The notes below the pieces were generated by a model. That model saw only the letters and a program-made list of their open reading frames with translations. It was not told where the DNA came from and ran no database searches. From Aphis gossypii (Eukaryota; Arthropoda; Insecta; Hemiptera; Aphididae), in NCBI RefSeq assembly GCF_020184175.1, contig NC_065530.1, forward strand, positions 36,867,260 through 36,931,259: a stretch of DNA of 64,000 bases. The letters are read 5' to 3'. The position numbers were made by a program, and so were the translations under genes. This document shows positions 1 through 12,088 of the stretch, in pieces (position 1 is the first letter of the stretch; each line of letters opens with the position of its first letter).

Positions 1-399
1 AACATAATAACTTACTATAGTCTATAGTATTCATTTACAAGTATATTATTAAATTTAAAATGTTGTTCAGTATCATCTGTGTATTTTAGTAGTTAATAAG
101 GATGAATTAGTATTAAATAAATTATTATTGGTATAAGCACATAAGTAGATTACATTTTATTTTCCTATGATTCATAAAATTTAATAATAACTAATAAATA
201 ATAATTGATGTAAACTAAAAATAATACGATAAATAATCGAATTTTAAACTTCTTAAATCAAAAAACAAAATAAAATATCATTATAAAATTGAAAAGAACA
301 CTTGATTAAATTCAAGACAATGATTCTTATAAAAATATTTAAGTTCTTTTACAAAGACTAAATTATATTAACAAAAACATATCTTGTTTTAATTTTCAG

Positions 400-3300
400 G
401 TTGCTTATTTAACCGTAATGTTTGTACTCAACGCGAATGGTGCTTCGATGGTAATATGATTTTATACAAATATACAAAATTACTATCAGCATTTTTGTAA
501 TTGAAATAACCTAATAACCAATTAATTTTTTTATTTAATCATAGATCATGCTTTTGGCAGATGCCTTCCGCGCTATAATAATGGAGCCGATGAATACACG
601 TAAGATTATAAAATTCGTACATACTAAATTTAATACCAAATCGTAATTCACAGCTCTTTACTGTTTATAGTTTATCTGTTATCTCGATCTTACATAGTAT
701 AATATTAATAATTAAAAAATAGCCTCTCCTCTCCCTCAAAATGTTCAAATTTCAACATAGTTTGTGCTAACCTATATCGTATTAATTCAACTAATGCGAA
801 TTAACGCCAATTTTTTTATTTTTATTATTATTATTTTAGGTACAAATTATTAATGAATAACCTAATGATCTTACGCGAAGATATGAAATTCCTCTACTAC
901 AATGGTTATAGTTGGCCGCATCCTTTTACACAATGCGTACTTCAAAATCGATTGAAATTGATAAGATACAATTCACCACCAGTTGACAATTCGATTTGTA
1001 ATCAATATTTAAGATTACCTGATAATAAACAAGTATGTCGCTTTCATAACTATCGATTCAACGGATTTATTTTGTTTTTTTCTTTTATTATTCTAGAACG
1101 ATGATGGGGATTTTGCGGACTACTACAAGCAACCTGATGTGTACGTGAGTGCTGAAGATATTGGCCGAGGTCGTGACTACTATCCGGATACAGGTATTTA
1201 GAGTTAAAGATCATGAAACACAACAGATTAATTCTGGTGTTTGATTTAGATTATGAATATCGTCGAAGTATGATCAACCGTAATAGACTGCAAGGGACTC
1301 CTTTGTATTTACCATGGATGCCAGGCATAATATAATATTTATGGTTAAACTTATGCAACACTATACATAACTATTTGAATTACTTTTATAGGCTTAAAAC
1401 AACAACAGTACGAAGAAGATCAAAGTCCGTTAGTTTATGGTCAACCAAGATTCCACCCAGATTACAACACACCGGAAGGATTTAGAGCAGGTGAAGAAAT
1501 TAAGGACAAAATTGACGACGAATGGAAAAAATTGAGACAAATGGACATGCTATCGAAGGGTATTGACAATTCAAATAAAGCTTACACGGAAGGTGGTTTA
1601 GTGTTCTTGCCGAAAAAAGGTAAGCAAATGATAGTAGACAAACAACTAAAACACATTATAATTTAGGGTGGGTATTCATAGGAGCTAATGGCGAGGAAGA
1701 TGAAGCAATGTTTAGTGATTTCATCAATAATTATGATTCGGAGTCGGGTTGGGCCGGATTCAAGAGACCTGAACGATTGGACGTTAAAAAACCAGGACCG
1801 TTCTTTAAATTGAATAATTACCTAGTAAGTTAATCAAACCTCGATCAGGAACAGTGGACTAATAATTTAAATAATTTCGGTATTAATAATTTCAGAAAAA
1901 TGACGAAGGAAGTGATCCAAAACCAGACGATGATATTACAAAAACAGTTGGTACGTAATTTATAAGGAATATGATTAAAAGCTTGAAAAATCTTTTAAAT
2001 TTTTTTTATTTTTGTAGATGCAACAACTTTGTTAGGAACAAACCGAAAAACGGATTCAGAAGATACTAAAGCAACTAACGGCAAAACAACAAAAAAAATA
2101 ACTGCGGATGATTTCAAAATTGATGTAATGAATAAACAAAAAGAAGAAAATGATAATTATGAAGTGGTCGACACTTCTTATATTTGCATCCGATTAAAAG
2201 ACAAGTAAATTTATTTAAGCTATTTAATGTTTATTTTATTATGATTATTAATTATTTTTATAGAATAAGTAATCCAGACAGAGGTGATAAACTACTAAGA
2301 ATCCTGGCACATATTATTAACGTTGACTTTAAATCGATGGTGAATGCTCGGTATGTAGTATATGTTATAATTCATAATAAATAGAAATTATCGACAAATT
2401 TATCAAAATATTATATTATAGTAGTTTATAATTGCTAAATATTAGAAAATATTATTTGTAGGTATAAATAATTTAAATAAAAATTAATGATAAAACATAT
2501 AATAGTATACTTTTACTTTTAAATTATTTATTTATCTGTAAAACATAAATATAACTATCTAAGGTCTAAACACTCTAAACAGTCTAAACCATAGTATGAA
2601 ATTACGTTTATAGTAGTTTTGATGTCTGTGAATTTTTAATTAAATTTTAAATTATTTATATAGACACACTTATAGGTAATAATTTTCTAATATTTTTTTC
2701 AACGCTAAAATTATATTATTTTCAGTTTTGAAGATACCGAAATTACATTCCAAATACTTCCAAGTGCTGGAATTAACATTACGGAAATAGTGAAAAAAAT
2801 AGAAACGATGAAGAACAAATTTGCAAAGAAAACGGGTTATACCATCGACTTTGTGAGCATTGGAGATAAGGTAAATGCGTGATAAATACTGATGTATTGA
2901 GTTAAGAAACTGAGTGTTTAATAAAATTAATTTAGGCCAAGGCGCCATCAGTGATGATGAGCTCCACATATGAAGACAGCAAAAATTTCGAATGGATTTT
3001 CATGTCCGTCGCAGCTGTGTGCGCGGTAGTAGCCTCAGCTGCGGCATTATTAATAATTAGAAGACATTCAAGATATAAAAGCAAATTTGAAGGATTGATT
3101 GGTAGTAATGCTGAGGTCAGTAAAGATTATCAGGTAAATTTTATGGAAATATAATGATGTTTATACTTGGCTTTTAATTAGTATATAGTAAATATAGTTA
3201 TCTTAATTTGTTTATATTTTTTCATTTTTTTCCTTTTTTTTTATCAAGGAATTATGCCGGGCACGAATGTCGAATAAGAAAGAAGAACCGAATGCCACAT

Positions 3301-6300
3301 CCCAAAGAATAGCAAGCTTGTCAAAAGATCCTGACAACAGTCCTTCTTCAAGGTCAAGCACGTCTTCTTGGTATTTTTTTGTCATAATTATAAGCACAAT
3401 GTGTACATTTAGGCTTGCACGCAGGTGTAGCAGATGGGGTTAAAATATCAATAAATACCCATGTGGCCATGTAATACCAATTTTCTTATCTTTGGGCCCG
3501 AATGACGGTTGTTTGGCAGGATGACAATCGGTATTAATACAACGGTTGCATCTAAAAACCACACACTGATAATTTCGACATCAAAAACGTCGATAAACAA
3601 AAACCGCACATCGTTCATTGTAGGTACATCAAAATACCGCACACATAGTAAACTCGTAAAACCACTAATTAATTTTAATCAATAGATGCACAAACAATTA
3701 TGAACGTCGACAACTTTTAGCTAGTTTACTTAAAAGTTTAGATAAAGAACAACATTTTGCTTTAAACTGTGATATTTTTACACTAAAAATAAAAAAAAAT
3801 ATGTTTACAAAATAATTTAAATCGGTACTTAGTATAACATGTAGGTAAAAAAAAACATTAAGGTAATTTTTATTTTTTGTTTAAATAAATATAAATAATA
3901 AATAATAGATTTTAAATTTAAAAATGTATACATTTTTAAGTAATTATAAATTCATTAGTGTGCGGTTTTATCCTACTAAAAAATGCGGTTTTAACATACC
4001 AAGTGTGTGGTTTTGAATTCATTGATTGCAATACCTATTTACCTATGTATTATATAGGTAGGTACTCAAATAAAATTAAATATATAATCGATAAATAATG
4101 GAGAGGGATATTTAAATTTTGTGGTTTCTAGTTGGATTATAAGTACTATCTTATTTATAGTATCTATTTTTACATAATTTTAAAATGTAAAACTCACATT
4201 TTAATAATACGTACTTAAAAACGTATGAGAAATTGAATTGACGGTATCGATTAAAAATTGGATAAATATCCAGTAATAGAATAAATCAATCAGTGATGAA
4301 AAATTAGGACCAATTCTTTTTTTATGCTATACCTGCGATTGGTGTTGTTGAGTTTCACCACGTCACGAGCCTAAATGTATGTATACAAAGACAAATTATT
4401 ACAACTTATGATGAAATTCACTTTTAAGGGGAGAGGAACCAGTCTTATCAAACATGGATATTTCAACCGGACACATGGTTTTGGTAATTTTGAAACGTAT
4501 TTACGCTTCGAAGCCGTAATATTGCAATAAAGCTGCGTTATATATTCCAGGCATACATGGAAGATCATCTGAATAACAAGAACCGATTGGACAGCGAATG
4601 GGCTGCGCTATGCGCTTACGAGGCAGAGCCGTGTGCAGTAAACGTTGCGAGAAAGGTGAGTAAAAGAAGATCGGCCAATATATAATATAATTTTTTCATA
4701 ATTACACCACCTAGCTAGGTCACAAGTTTCAGTATCCCACCCAAAGTGATTTTGCAACCTTAAAATTGTTTAGATTATAAATAAATTAGAATTTTTCGTT
4801 ATTAAATTACATACATGATATATTATATATTATACTGTGTTTCTATATAGTATTTATCTGCTGTTAGGTACATATCAAATATACTAGTGGTACCTACCTT
4901 CCTGTAGCTTATAGAATATGGATCATAGGTAACTAATTACATATGTTTGTGTCAACTAAATTATTAAATATTATATTTAATTTTCTTAAATCAATAAATA
5001 AAAAAATTGTTGAAAAAAAATGAATAATCATTTAGGTATAAAAACGATGTAGCAAACACCATTTTAACTTATTATTTTTCAAATGTACTTAATAAAACTG
5101 TGAGTATTGAATATAACATATAGATACTAGAATAAATAACTATCTATAATTAAATAAAAGTTATATGTATGAAAAAAATTAATTTTTAACTACATTTAAC
5201 GCCTAGGTATTCTTATTGCATTTTTTTACCTGTATATACCTACTTTAGCTACCTACGCTGTTTTAACGGTTTCAACTCACACGGCGAGCTTTTTTAAACG
5301 ATTATTATTATTTTTTTGTTTTGTTTTATGCGTTCCTCATAGCCGGACAACGCCAAGAAGAATCGTTACATCAATGCACTACCATATGATCATGCCAGGG
5401 TTGTGATAAACGAATACGCCAACATGAACAACTCGGACTACATAAACGCATCAACAATAGTACGTATGATCGGTATAATATGCAAAAGACCAGTAAATAA
5501 ATGGACCAATAGTAAGGAAAGAGTTTCGGAGACCAAATAGTTAGAAAAATAGCGGTTCAAATTTCAGTTCATCTATAGTTAATACTCATTAACAATTCCA
5601 GAAGATCAGAAAAGCTAGATAGCCTTCGTCCCACACTTAATATAACTATTATTTTTCAATCATAGGTATATAGCGTGTATTACCGATATTATGTACTAAT
5701 ATGATACAATAATTTATTGAAAAATAATATTAATATTTTATAAAATTATAAAAAATGTCATTATGTATTCAATTAGTGAAATTATAACTTATTCATATTG
5801 AATTATAATAGCGACCATATTCAATGGGGATTATCATTATTCATTATATTCAACAAGTTCCTAACTGTCAATAATAAATTTGCATTTTAATACTTGCTTT
5901 TAAATAAGGATAAACAAAAAATTCCATTATGAGGAGGCCCGTAATCTGGTGTCGTCTATGAAGTGAGCGAATGAAGTCAAACAACTGCAAATCTATAATT
6001 TTTATAAAAAAGATAGCATACAAATCCTATCATGTTCAAAGAAATGGTTCATTTCTAACCATATTGATTACCTACTTATAGCCTAACCCACGGGCCACAG
6101 TCCACCTATTAATATGTCTATCTATAGTGTACATCACATACCTACTAATTTTTATGTTATGATTATTATTAAACTACCATATGAATATTGAATACCTATC
6201 CAATAGTATATACGAAAATATCCAATTGAGAGAAGGTGGAAGTTATATAAATATGAATGTATGTTTGATAAAAAATATTTTCTTATATTTTTACATAATG

Positions 6301-7580
6301 AAAAAAAATCATGGGGGTGAACACCTATCCCCGTCATCGGGTGTACGACACTTACACCTATAGGTATCCAATACTATATCCATATATAATGACCGTCGGC
6401 GAATTTTCACGCGATTTATATTGTTTGTTGACTGTGTACATTTTCCACAGACCGACCACGATCCACGTAATCCGGCGTATATCGCTACACAGGGACCGTT
6501 GGCCGAGACATCGGCGGACTTTTGGCAAATGGTGTGGGAACAAGGGTGCGTAGTGATCGTCATGTTGACCAGACTAGTGGAAAACGACGTGGTGTTGTGC
6601 CACCGTTACTGGCCAGAAGAAGGATCGGAACTCTATCATATATACGAGGTAAACTCTTTAAAGATATAGGTATACCTATACTTAATAAATTTATACATTC
6701 ACTCATCGTAGGTAGTACCTAATCGGTTTGAAATAGAATCGATACGTTTATGGTGTAAAAAATAATAAGTATGCAATTACCTATAATACTGGTGTACATT
6801 TTTCAGGTGCATTTAGTGAGCGAACATATATGGTGCGACGATTACTTGGTAAGGAGCTTTTATTTGAAGAACTTGAAAACCGGAGAGACCAGGACCGTCA
6901 CTCAGTTCCACTTCTTGACATGGCCGGACGGTGGTGTACCGAACACCACCAAAGCTCTTTTGGAATTCCGCAGGTAATTTACGATGGTAAAATAATTCGA
7001 TTGGAAAATATAAAAGCAAGCAATTTTGCGATTAGAATGTCTTACAGATTAATATAATATAAATGTGAAAACCCAGTTGAAATAAAATGTATAACGCGAC
7101 CGTTATAAACGTTGACACATTTATCACGCGCATGATAGTTACTTACTTACACGGCATTAAAAACTACTTGTTTTTCAGGAAAGTTAATAAGTCGTTCCGT
7201 GGTAGATCTTGTCCTATTGTCGTGCATTGCAGGTGAGTACCACTTAAATTTGAGTAAATATTTTGCAATTTGAGCGGAATATTATGAAAGTATACCTAAC
7301 CCATTTTATCATAATACGCAGTGATGGTGTTAGTCGTACTGGTTCGTATTGCCTATTGGACATGGTACTTAATCGTATGGCGAAAGGAGCTAAGGAGATC
7401 GATATAGCTGCTACTTTGGAGCACATCCGGGATCAGCGTTCGGGTGCGGTGGCGACAAAGGCGCAATTCCAAATGGTTCTGGCTGCTGTGGCCGAAGAAG
7501 TGCAAGCCATATTGAAAGCTTTGCCCCAACAACAGACACCTCAACCTTTACCTCCACCTCCACCACCAGCCCAACATTGA
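400..7580 (+). CDS. IA-2: Receptor-type tyrosine-protein phosphatase N (IA-2/PTPRN), 3' 19 exons, 5' end missing
   Basis: Dense-core secretory vesicle membrane protein of the IA-2/ICA512/phogrin family. Exons: 400-450, 545-599, 840-1032, 1097-1193, 1392-1619, 1682-1824, 1896-1950, 2018-2204, 2264-2350, 2726-2870, 2936-3133, 3249-3370, 4429-4483, 4551-4655, 5343-5459, 6451-6648, 6807-6973, 7179-7232, 7322-7580; all joins keep frame (about 838 codons). The first exon is a Cys-rich ectodomain piece (CLFNRNVC). Exons 2018-2870 give the membrane-proximal ectodomain. One TM segment follows at 2978-3060 (WIFMSVAAVCAVVASAAALL). The cytoplasmic linker has SSRSSTSSW and NMDISTGHMVL. The PTP domain has KNRYINALPYDHARV, DYINAS, IATQGPL, WPDGGVP and HCSDGVSRTG. 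The P-loop has Asp where active PTPs have Ala, as in vertebrate IA-2, but the WPD Asp is present. The protein ends in a Pro-rich tail before TGA at 7578. The signal-peptide exon must lie upstream of base 1. Family assignment is secure; catalytic status is open. Confidence 0.93.
3555..4014. repeat. Possible inverted-repeat element in an IA-2 intron
   Basis: The intron between exons 3249-3370 and 4429-4483 contains AAAACCACACACT at 3555-3567 and its exact reverse complement at 4002-4014. Inside these ends the related motif ACCGCACA occurs as aaaccgcacatc and taccgcacacat on the left, and inverted as tgtgcggtttta and atgcggtttta on the right. The layout of terminal plus sub-terminal inverted repeats suggests a non-autonomous DNA element of about 460 bp. 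No target-site duplication is evident, so the exact ends and class are unknown. Confidence 0.4.
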
Positions 7581-9048
7581 ATTTCTTTTATCCTGTTACA
7601 CATACACGATTTAAGCTCTACCCTTTGCTAGTGTTTCCTAAACTATAGGCTCAAAAAATGTTTTTTTGATCTCATCGTCAACTATCTTCTAGATGTCTTA
7701 ATATCATAATAAAACATTTATTCGGATGCTTGAAACTCCAGCATATTATATAAACTTAACGCCTTTCATTTTCCTATTCAAGAGTTGATTTATGTTATAA
7801 TCATTAAATATTTTACCGGTCAATTGTTACCAATACAAAAATAACCATAAAACAGGTTAATTATTATGTATTTTTTTATTATATAATTTTAAATGTTTTT
7901 TTATTTTATTTATTTTTATGTTAAGTATACGTTTGTTGATTTCCTCTTCAAAAGTCATGAACTGTTTAAGTTAAATTTTCAATTTTATTTAATAACCACT
8001 CAAATATTTTAACATTCGTAAAACATTTAATCATATAGAATTATAATCAAATTACCTATTATTACTAATTAGAGATCATATTATGATAGTTTTCAACTTT
8101 TAAATTAAATTTATTATATTAACAGATATACATATAACATTTATCTATATTACAATTATATTATATATATAATAATTTTATGTTAAAAAAAAATAATAAT
8201 ATATACTTATAAATTATAATAAACAATTATTAATATTAATAGCCATAGAGAAGTATTTAAATTATATTTATGCAAATTATAATACCTGTCTAATGTGAGA
8301 TCTAAATCATCCGAATAAACTCTGAACTGTTCCCTAATGATTAAGCAGTAGTTCAATTTATTTGTTCATTTATTCATCCCAAAATCGTTAAGCCTCAGCA
8401 CCTTGTGTTTTCAGTTGTTACGTAATATAAATTTTATTCGCTAAATTAATAATAATTAATAGCTGAATAAATTTATAGTACTATAAACAATCAAAGGTTA
8501 GCACTCATAAAGTCATCATTGGCATTTTAAAATATGAATATAAATTTTACACAATATTTGCTTTTTAGGTTTGTTATACGTGGTTTGTCAAAAGAAATAA
8601 TACTATTTACTTTAATTTATTTATATATTATACATAATACATTAGGATTAGATTTACATAAAATAATTTTGAATTATGGTAAACAGTATCTTACAAATAA
8701 TAAGGAACATGAAATAGGTTAAACAATAAATTAAAATTAATAATTATCAGACAATTTTAAATATTACCTTAGTATAATATAAGGGTACTACAAATATCAA
8801 GCAATTCATTTAAAATGTACAACACAAAGTTTTAAGTAATTTAGATTATTTATAGACTAAAATTGTACTTTAACATATTATCAAAACTATTAAATTACCT
8901 TTAAATTGTATTTTTCAAAAATGTATATCTGATAGGTAATTTTAAAGATATGGCACATTTGTCTCAAAACAAAAATAAAACCAACCTATTCATTTTAGGT
9001 TAAAAAGTTTTTCTGTTCTTTAAGCAAATTAATTACTGTGAATGTGAT
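7581..9048. other. Intergenic, convergent region between IA-2 and the MULE-like gene
   Basis: After the IA-2 3' UTR the sequence is AT-rich with no ORF that resembles a protein. The 62-codon frame at 8534-8722 has no recognisable motif and reads like translated low-complexity DNA. IA-2 (+) and the next gene (-) converge here, so only 3' ends are expected. Confidence 0.6.
7708..7713 (+). terminator. Likely poly(A) signal of the IA-2 gene
   Basis: AATAAA 128 bases after the IA-2 stop codon, in a short 3' UTR. It is the first canonical signal after the stop. In DNA this AT-rich the motif is common, so this is an inference. Confidence 0.5.
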
Positions 9049-9056
9049 AGTGATAG

Positions 9057-9209
9057 CAGTGACGTAGTTATGAAGGAGATATAGAGATAGGTTCCCCCCC
9101 AGAGCCTTTTTTTTTAATGTTTAATGCATTGACTTATTGAGCCTCCCATTTTATGTGCAACCAATTAATTATATATTCCCCTCAGAACAAAATCATAACT
9201 ACGCCACTG
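9057..9209. mobile_element. hAT-like MITE, 153 bp, with perfect 8-bp target-site duplication
   Basis: Terminal inverted repeats are cagtgacgtagttatg (9057-9072) and cataactacgccactg (9194-9209), 15 of 16 positions matching. The element is flanked on both sides by the identical 8-mer agtgatag (9049-9056 and 9210-9217). An 8-bp duplication and CAGTG-type ends are typical of the hAT superfamily. There is no coding capacity, so it must have been moved in trans. The intact duplication suggests a fairly recent insertion. Confidence 0.85.
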
Positions 9210-9625
9210 AGTGATAGATACCATGTTTTTAAATTAAAAACATTAAAAAGTACGTACAACAATCTTACAGTATTATAATCATTATAAGTAGTATTTAATA
9301 TTAATATTACATTAGACATTTACATAATAGAAACAATATTTTAATAAAATACATTTTTTATAACATACATTAATAGTATCTAAAATAATTATCAGACACT
9401 GAGAGTCAATAAAATTTGTTAGATTTTAATTATATTCATTAAGAAATATTTTAATTTAAAAAAATAAAATTTTAAACATAGGTTTATTAATTTAATATTT
9501 TATATTGTTTTACTATTTTTAAAGAAAGACTGAAAAATACTCTCAAGTCACAAAACACTAAAAAATAAAACAAACAAATTACAATCTCAAAATATAAGCT
9601 CTATAAGATTATAATAATATATAAT

Positions 9626-12088
9626 TTACAAACTGTTGTCTAAGTTTGATTGGTAAATATTGCTTAAAGAATTACAAGCTAATAATAAAGATTTATCTGA
9701 TGTTAGACTGTCCTTCCAAGTTGAAACAAACCTCTGAATGCCACCTTTAAAATACTCAGGATCAATCATAAATTGTTCTTTTATCTTATTATGGATAGAT
9801 TGAAATTCAGATAAAATGTTTTCAAACTCCTCTTTTTCTGTATTTTGTTTCTCTTCATCATAATTAGATGTATTTAATACACAAGTATCATTATCTACTG
9901 AACAGTTTATAATATGTTCACTTAAAAACGCTTGATGGATACACGGAGAACATAAATTATTTAGAGTGCAAGAACAAAGTCCAATATCCATATCAACAAA
10001 AAATTTACCGCCATCATTATTATTTTCTACTAAGTACAGGGAAAGAGTTTCATTCATACAACAGTAAGTAAAGCAGTTCTTATCTCTGTTAATTTCTTTG
10101 AAATTATTTAAAATTATTTGTTGATTATTATTTGGATTATCTGTAAGCAAATTGTTGTAGAAAAAGTCAATTTCATCAATAATAAAATGAAATGTTTGTA
10201 AAATTGAAAGTGATTTAGTATGGTAATAAATAAATTTCCGTTCAGAAATCGTGGAGCATGGATGAGTAAACATAGGCAAACAAAATAGAAGATTGTTTTT
10301 GTTAATATTTTGCATAAATCGATTGAAATTTGGATATTTTTTAATTAAAACATTAGCAAAATTTGTATCTACAACATCATTGACGATAAAATTTTCAGAA
10401 TATATCATTTTTTTTAATTCGACAAAACAATTTAACTCTTTAAACAAATTATTATAATCTGGGACATTAAGAAGCCATTTCCATACACTCAGCAAAAAAT
10501 GAAATTTTGAAACATATACAGTGGCTTCAGGAAAAACTGTTTGGAATACATTTGTATATACTAAATCAACTACAACAGTTTTGATACTACCTCCTAACTT
10601 TTCCCATAAACATAAACCTGCTTTTAACAAACACTCTTTATCATCAGTGGATATAATTACTCCAACTGGAATCATTATTTTTTTATCAGTCTTACCAAAC
10701 ATAAACCATGTCTTAGAAATATCTAAACTAGTTGAACACACAAATACAGTATCCGAATTAATTGTTTTCATGAGCGGAGTTCGAATAGCTATGACAATAT
10801 TGTTTTTTATTAATTCAATAACAGCACTTTTTCTCTCTATTCTAAGATTATAAAATTTTAGAGATTTCATTAATGAATCTACATGTTTAATGAACGGTGA
10901 TGCAAATCTAGACTTTCTTATGTACCTATAATACAACTCGTAAACAAATTCTACATCTGGTTTGATTCCTGAATCTATTAACTTCAAATAATGATTTGTA
11001 CCTTCAGTTTGTATAACTTTAGTAGTATAAGTATGCAGTGCATCAGCTGCTGATAAACCATTTTTCAATAAGTATGCAAGTTGATCATAAACATGAAATA
11101 TATCTAAAGATTTCATTGAAGTAAAATTATTTTTAGGATGACAATGACAATGTTTCATTATTATGACAGCTTTTGATTGATGAACTCTATAAACAATAAA
11201 TCTTAAGTTATAAAAACATACTTCTACTAATGAATATTATACTTACAATTCTTTGTTTAAAGATTTAATCATAACTGATAGACTGGCTTTACAACTAGTT
11301 GGGTTCTGCAAAATCCTATTGGAATTAATATCCCAATAATCAATATCATTGCATCTATACACTTTCTATGATAAGAGAAATATTTTAGTGTTTTAATATA
11401 CTTCTATGTTATAATGAATGTATTAATTGACTTTACTTACTCGGTGAAAATTTTTTAAAGAAATAAAAGGCATACTTTCAGTTATATAATGAATTTTAGT
11501 TTTATGACATAAATTATCTAACCAAACCAAAAATGATTCTTCATCAATGTTATTAATCATAAATTTCGCTTTGAACTGTCCATATGAAATATCTTTGAAT
11601 GCTAATATTTTATAAGAATAATCATCTGGCAAGCAATCCTAAAGTAAATAAACAATTATTAATTAAGCAAACAATTTTCAACTAAAAAAATATATTCTAC
11701 TATTTAAAATGTTTATAGTTAAATCTATGCTTAAAAAATATTGATAGAAATTAAGCAAAGAGGCTTTATAATTTTAGTAGAAATATTATATACTTACTTG
11801 TAATGATAAATAAGCATTGAGTTTTTGAGAAACTATTTTTTTGGATGGCCTTGAATTATACTTGCTTAAATTGGGTATTGAAGTATTGTGATCTAAGTGT
11901 ATATGTCTATTTAACAAACTATTATTATTAAACTGTTTATAACATTGTGAACAGTTTAATAAACTTTTGGAATCATCATCACATATCATAGAAACGTTGG
12001 ATTCGTGAACAGTTTTCATATGGTTTAGAATATGTTTTCTTAATTTAAAAGTCTGCGAACACAGACTGCATGGATACAAAATATCCAT
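9626..12088 (-). CDS. C2H2 / MULE-transposase-like / SWIM zinc-finger protein (probably domesticated transposase)
   Basis: Four exons on minus: 12088-11798, 11638-11441, 11365-11247, 11186-9626; joins are GT-AG and in frame, about 722 residues. Order of domains: two C2H2 fingers near the N-terminus (CSLCSQTFKLRKHILNH, then CSQCYKQFNNNSLLNRH); a Cys-containing FAR1/FLYWCH-like stretch across exons 2-4 (KVYRCNDIDYW ... CKASLSVMIK ... HCHCHP); a MULE-type core in exon 4 (IPVGVIIS, then VVVDLVYTNVFQTVFPEA and the FHFLLSVWKWL helix); and a SWIM finger CSCT...CIHQ. This architecture matches MULE-derived proteins such as the ZSWIM1/3 group. The position where active MULEs usually have the first catalytic Asp (Asp-x-Ser/Thr) reads FVCSTSLD, which hints at a lost nuclease. 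No terminal inverted repeats were found around the gene. The biological role is unknown; DNA binding is an inference from the fingers. Confidence 0.78.

Noticed and set aside
6309..6563. Overlapping ORFs on both strands around the IA-2 PTP exon
   Set aside because: Only the frame giving NPAYIATQGPL and FWQMVWE matches the PTP domain; the others are shadows.
10521..10853. 110-codon plus-strand ORF
   Set aside because: It lies entirely opposite the last exon of the MULE-like gene, whose minus-strand frame shows clear domain motifs; the plus frame is a shadow.
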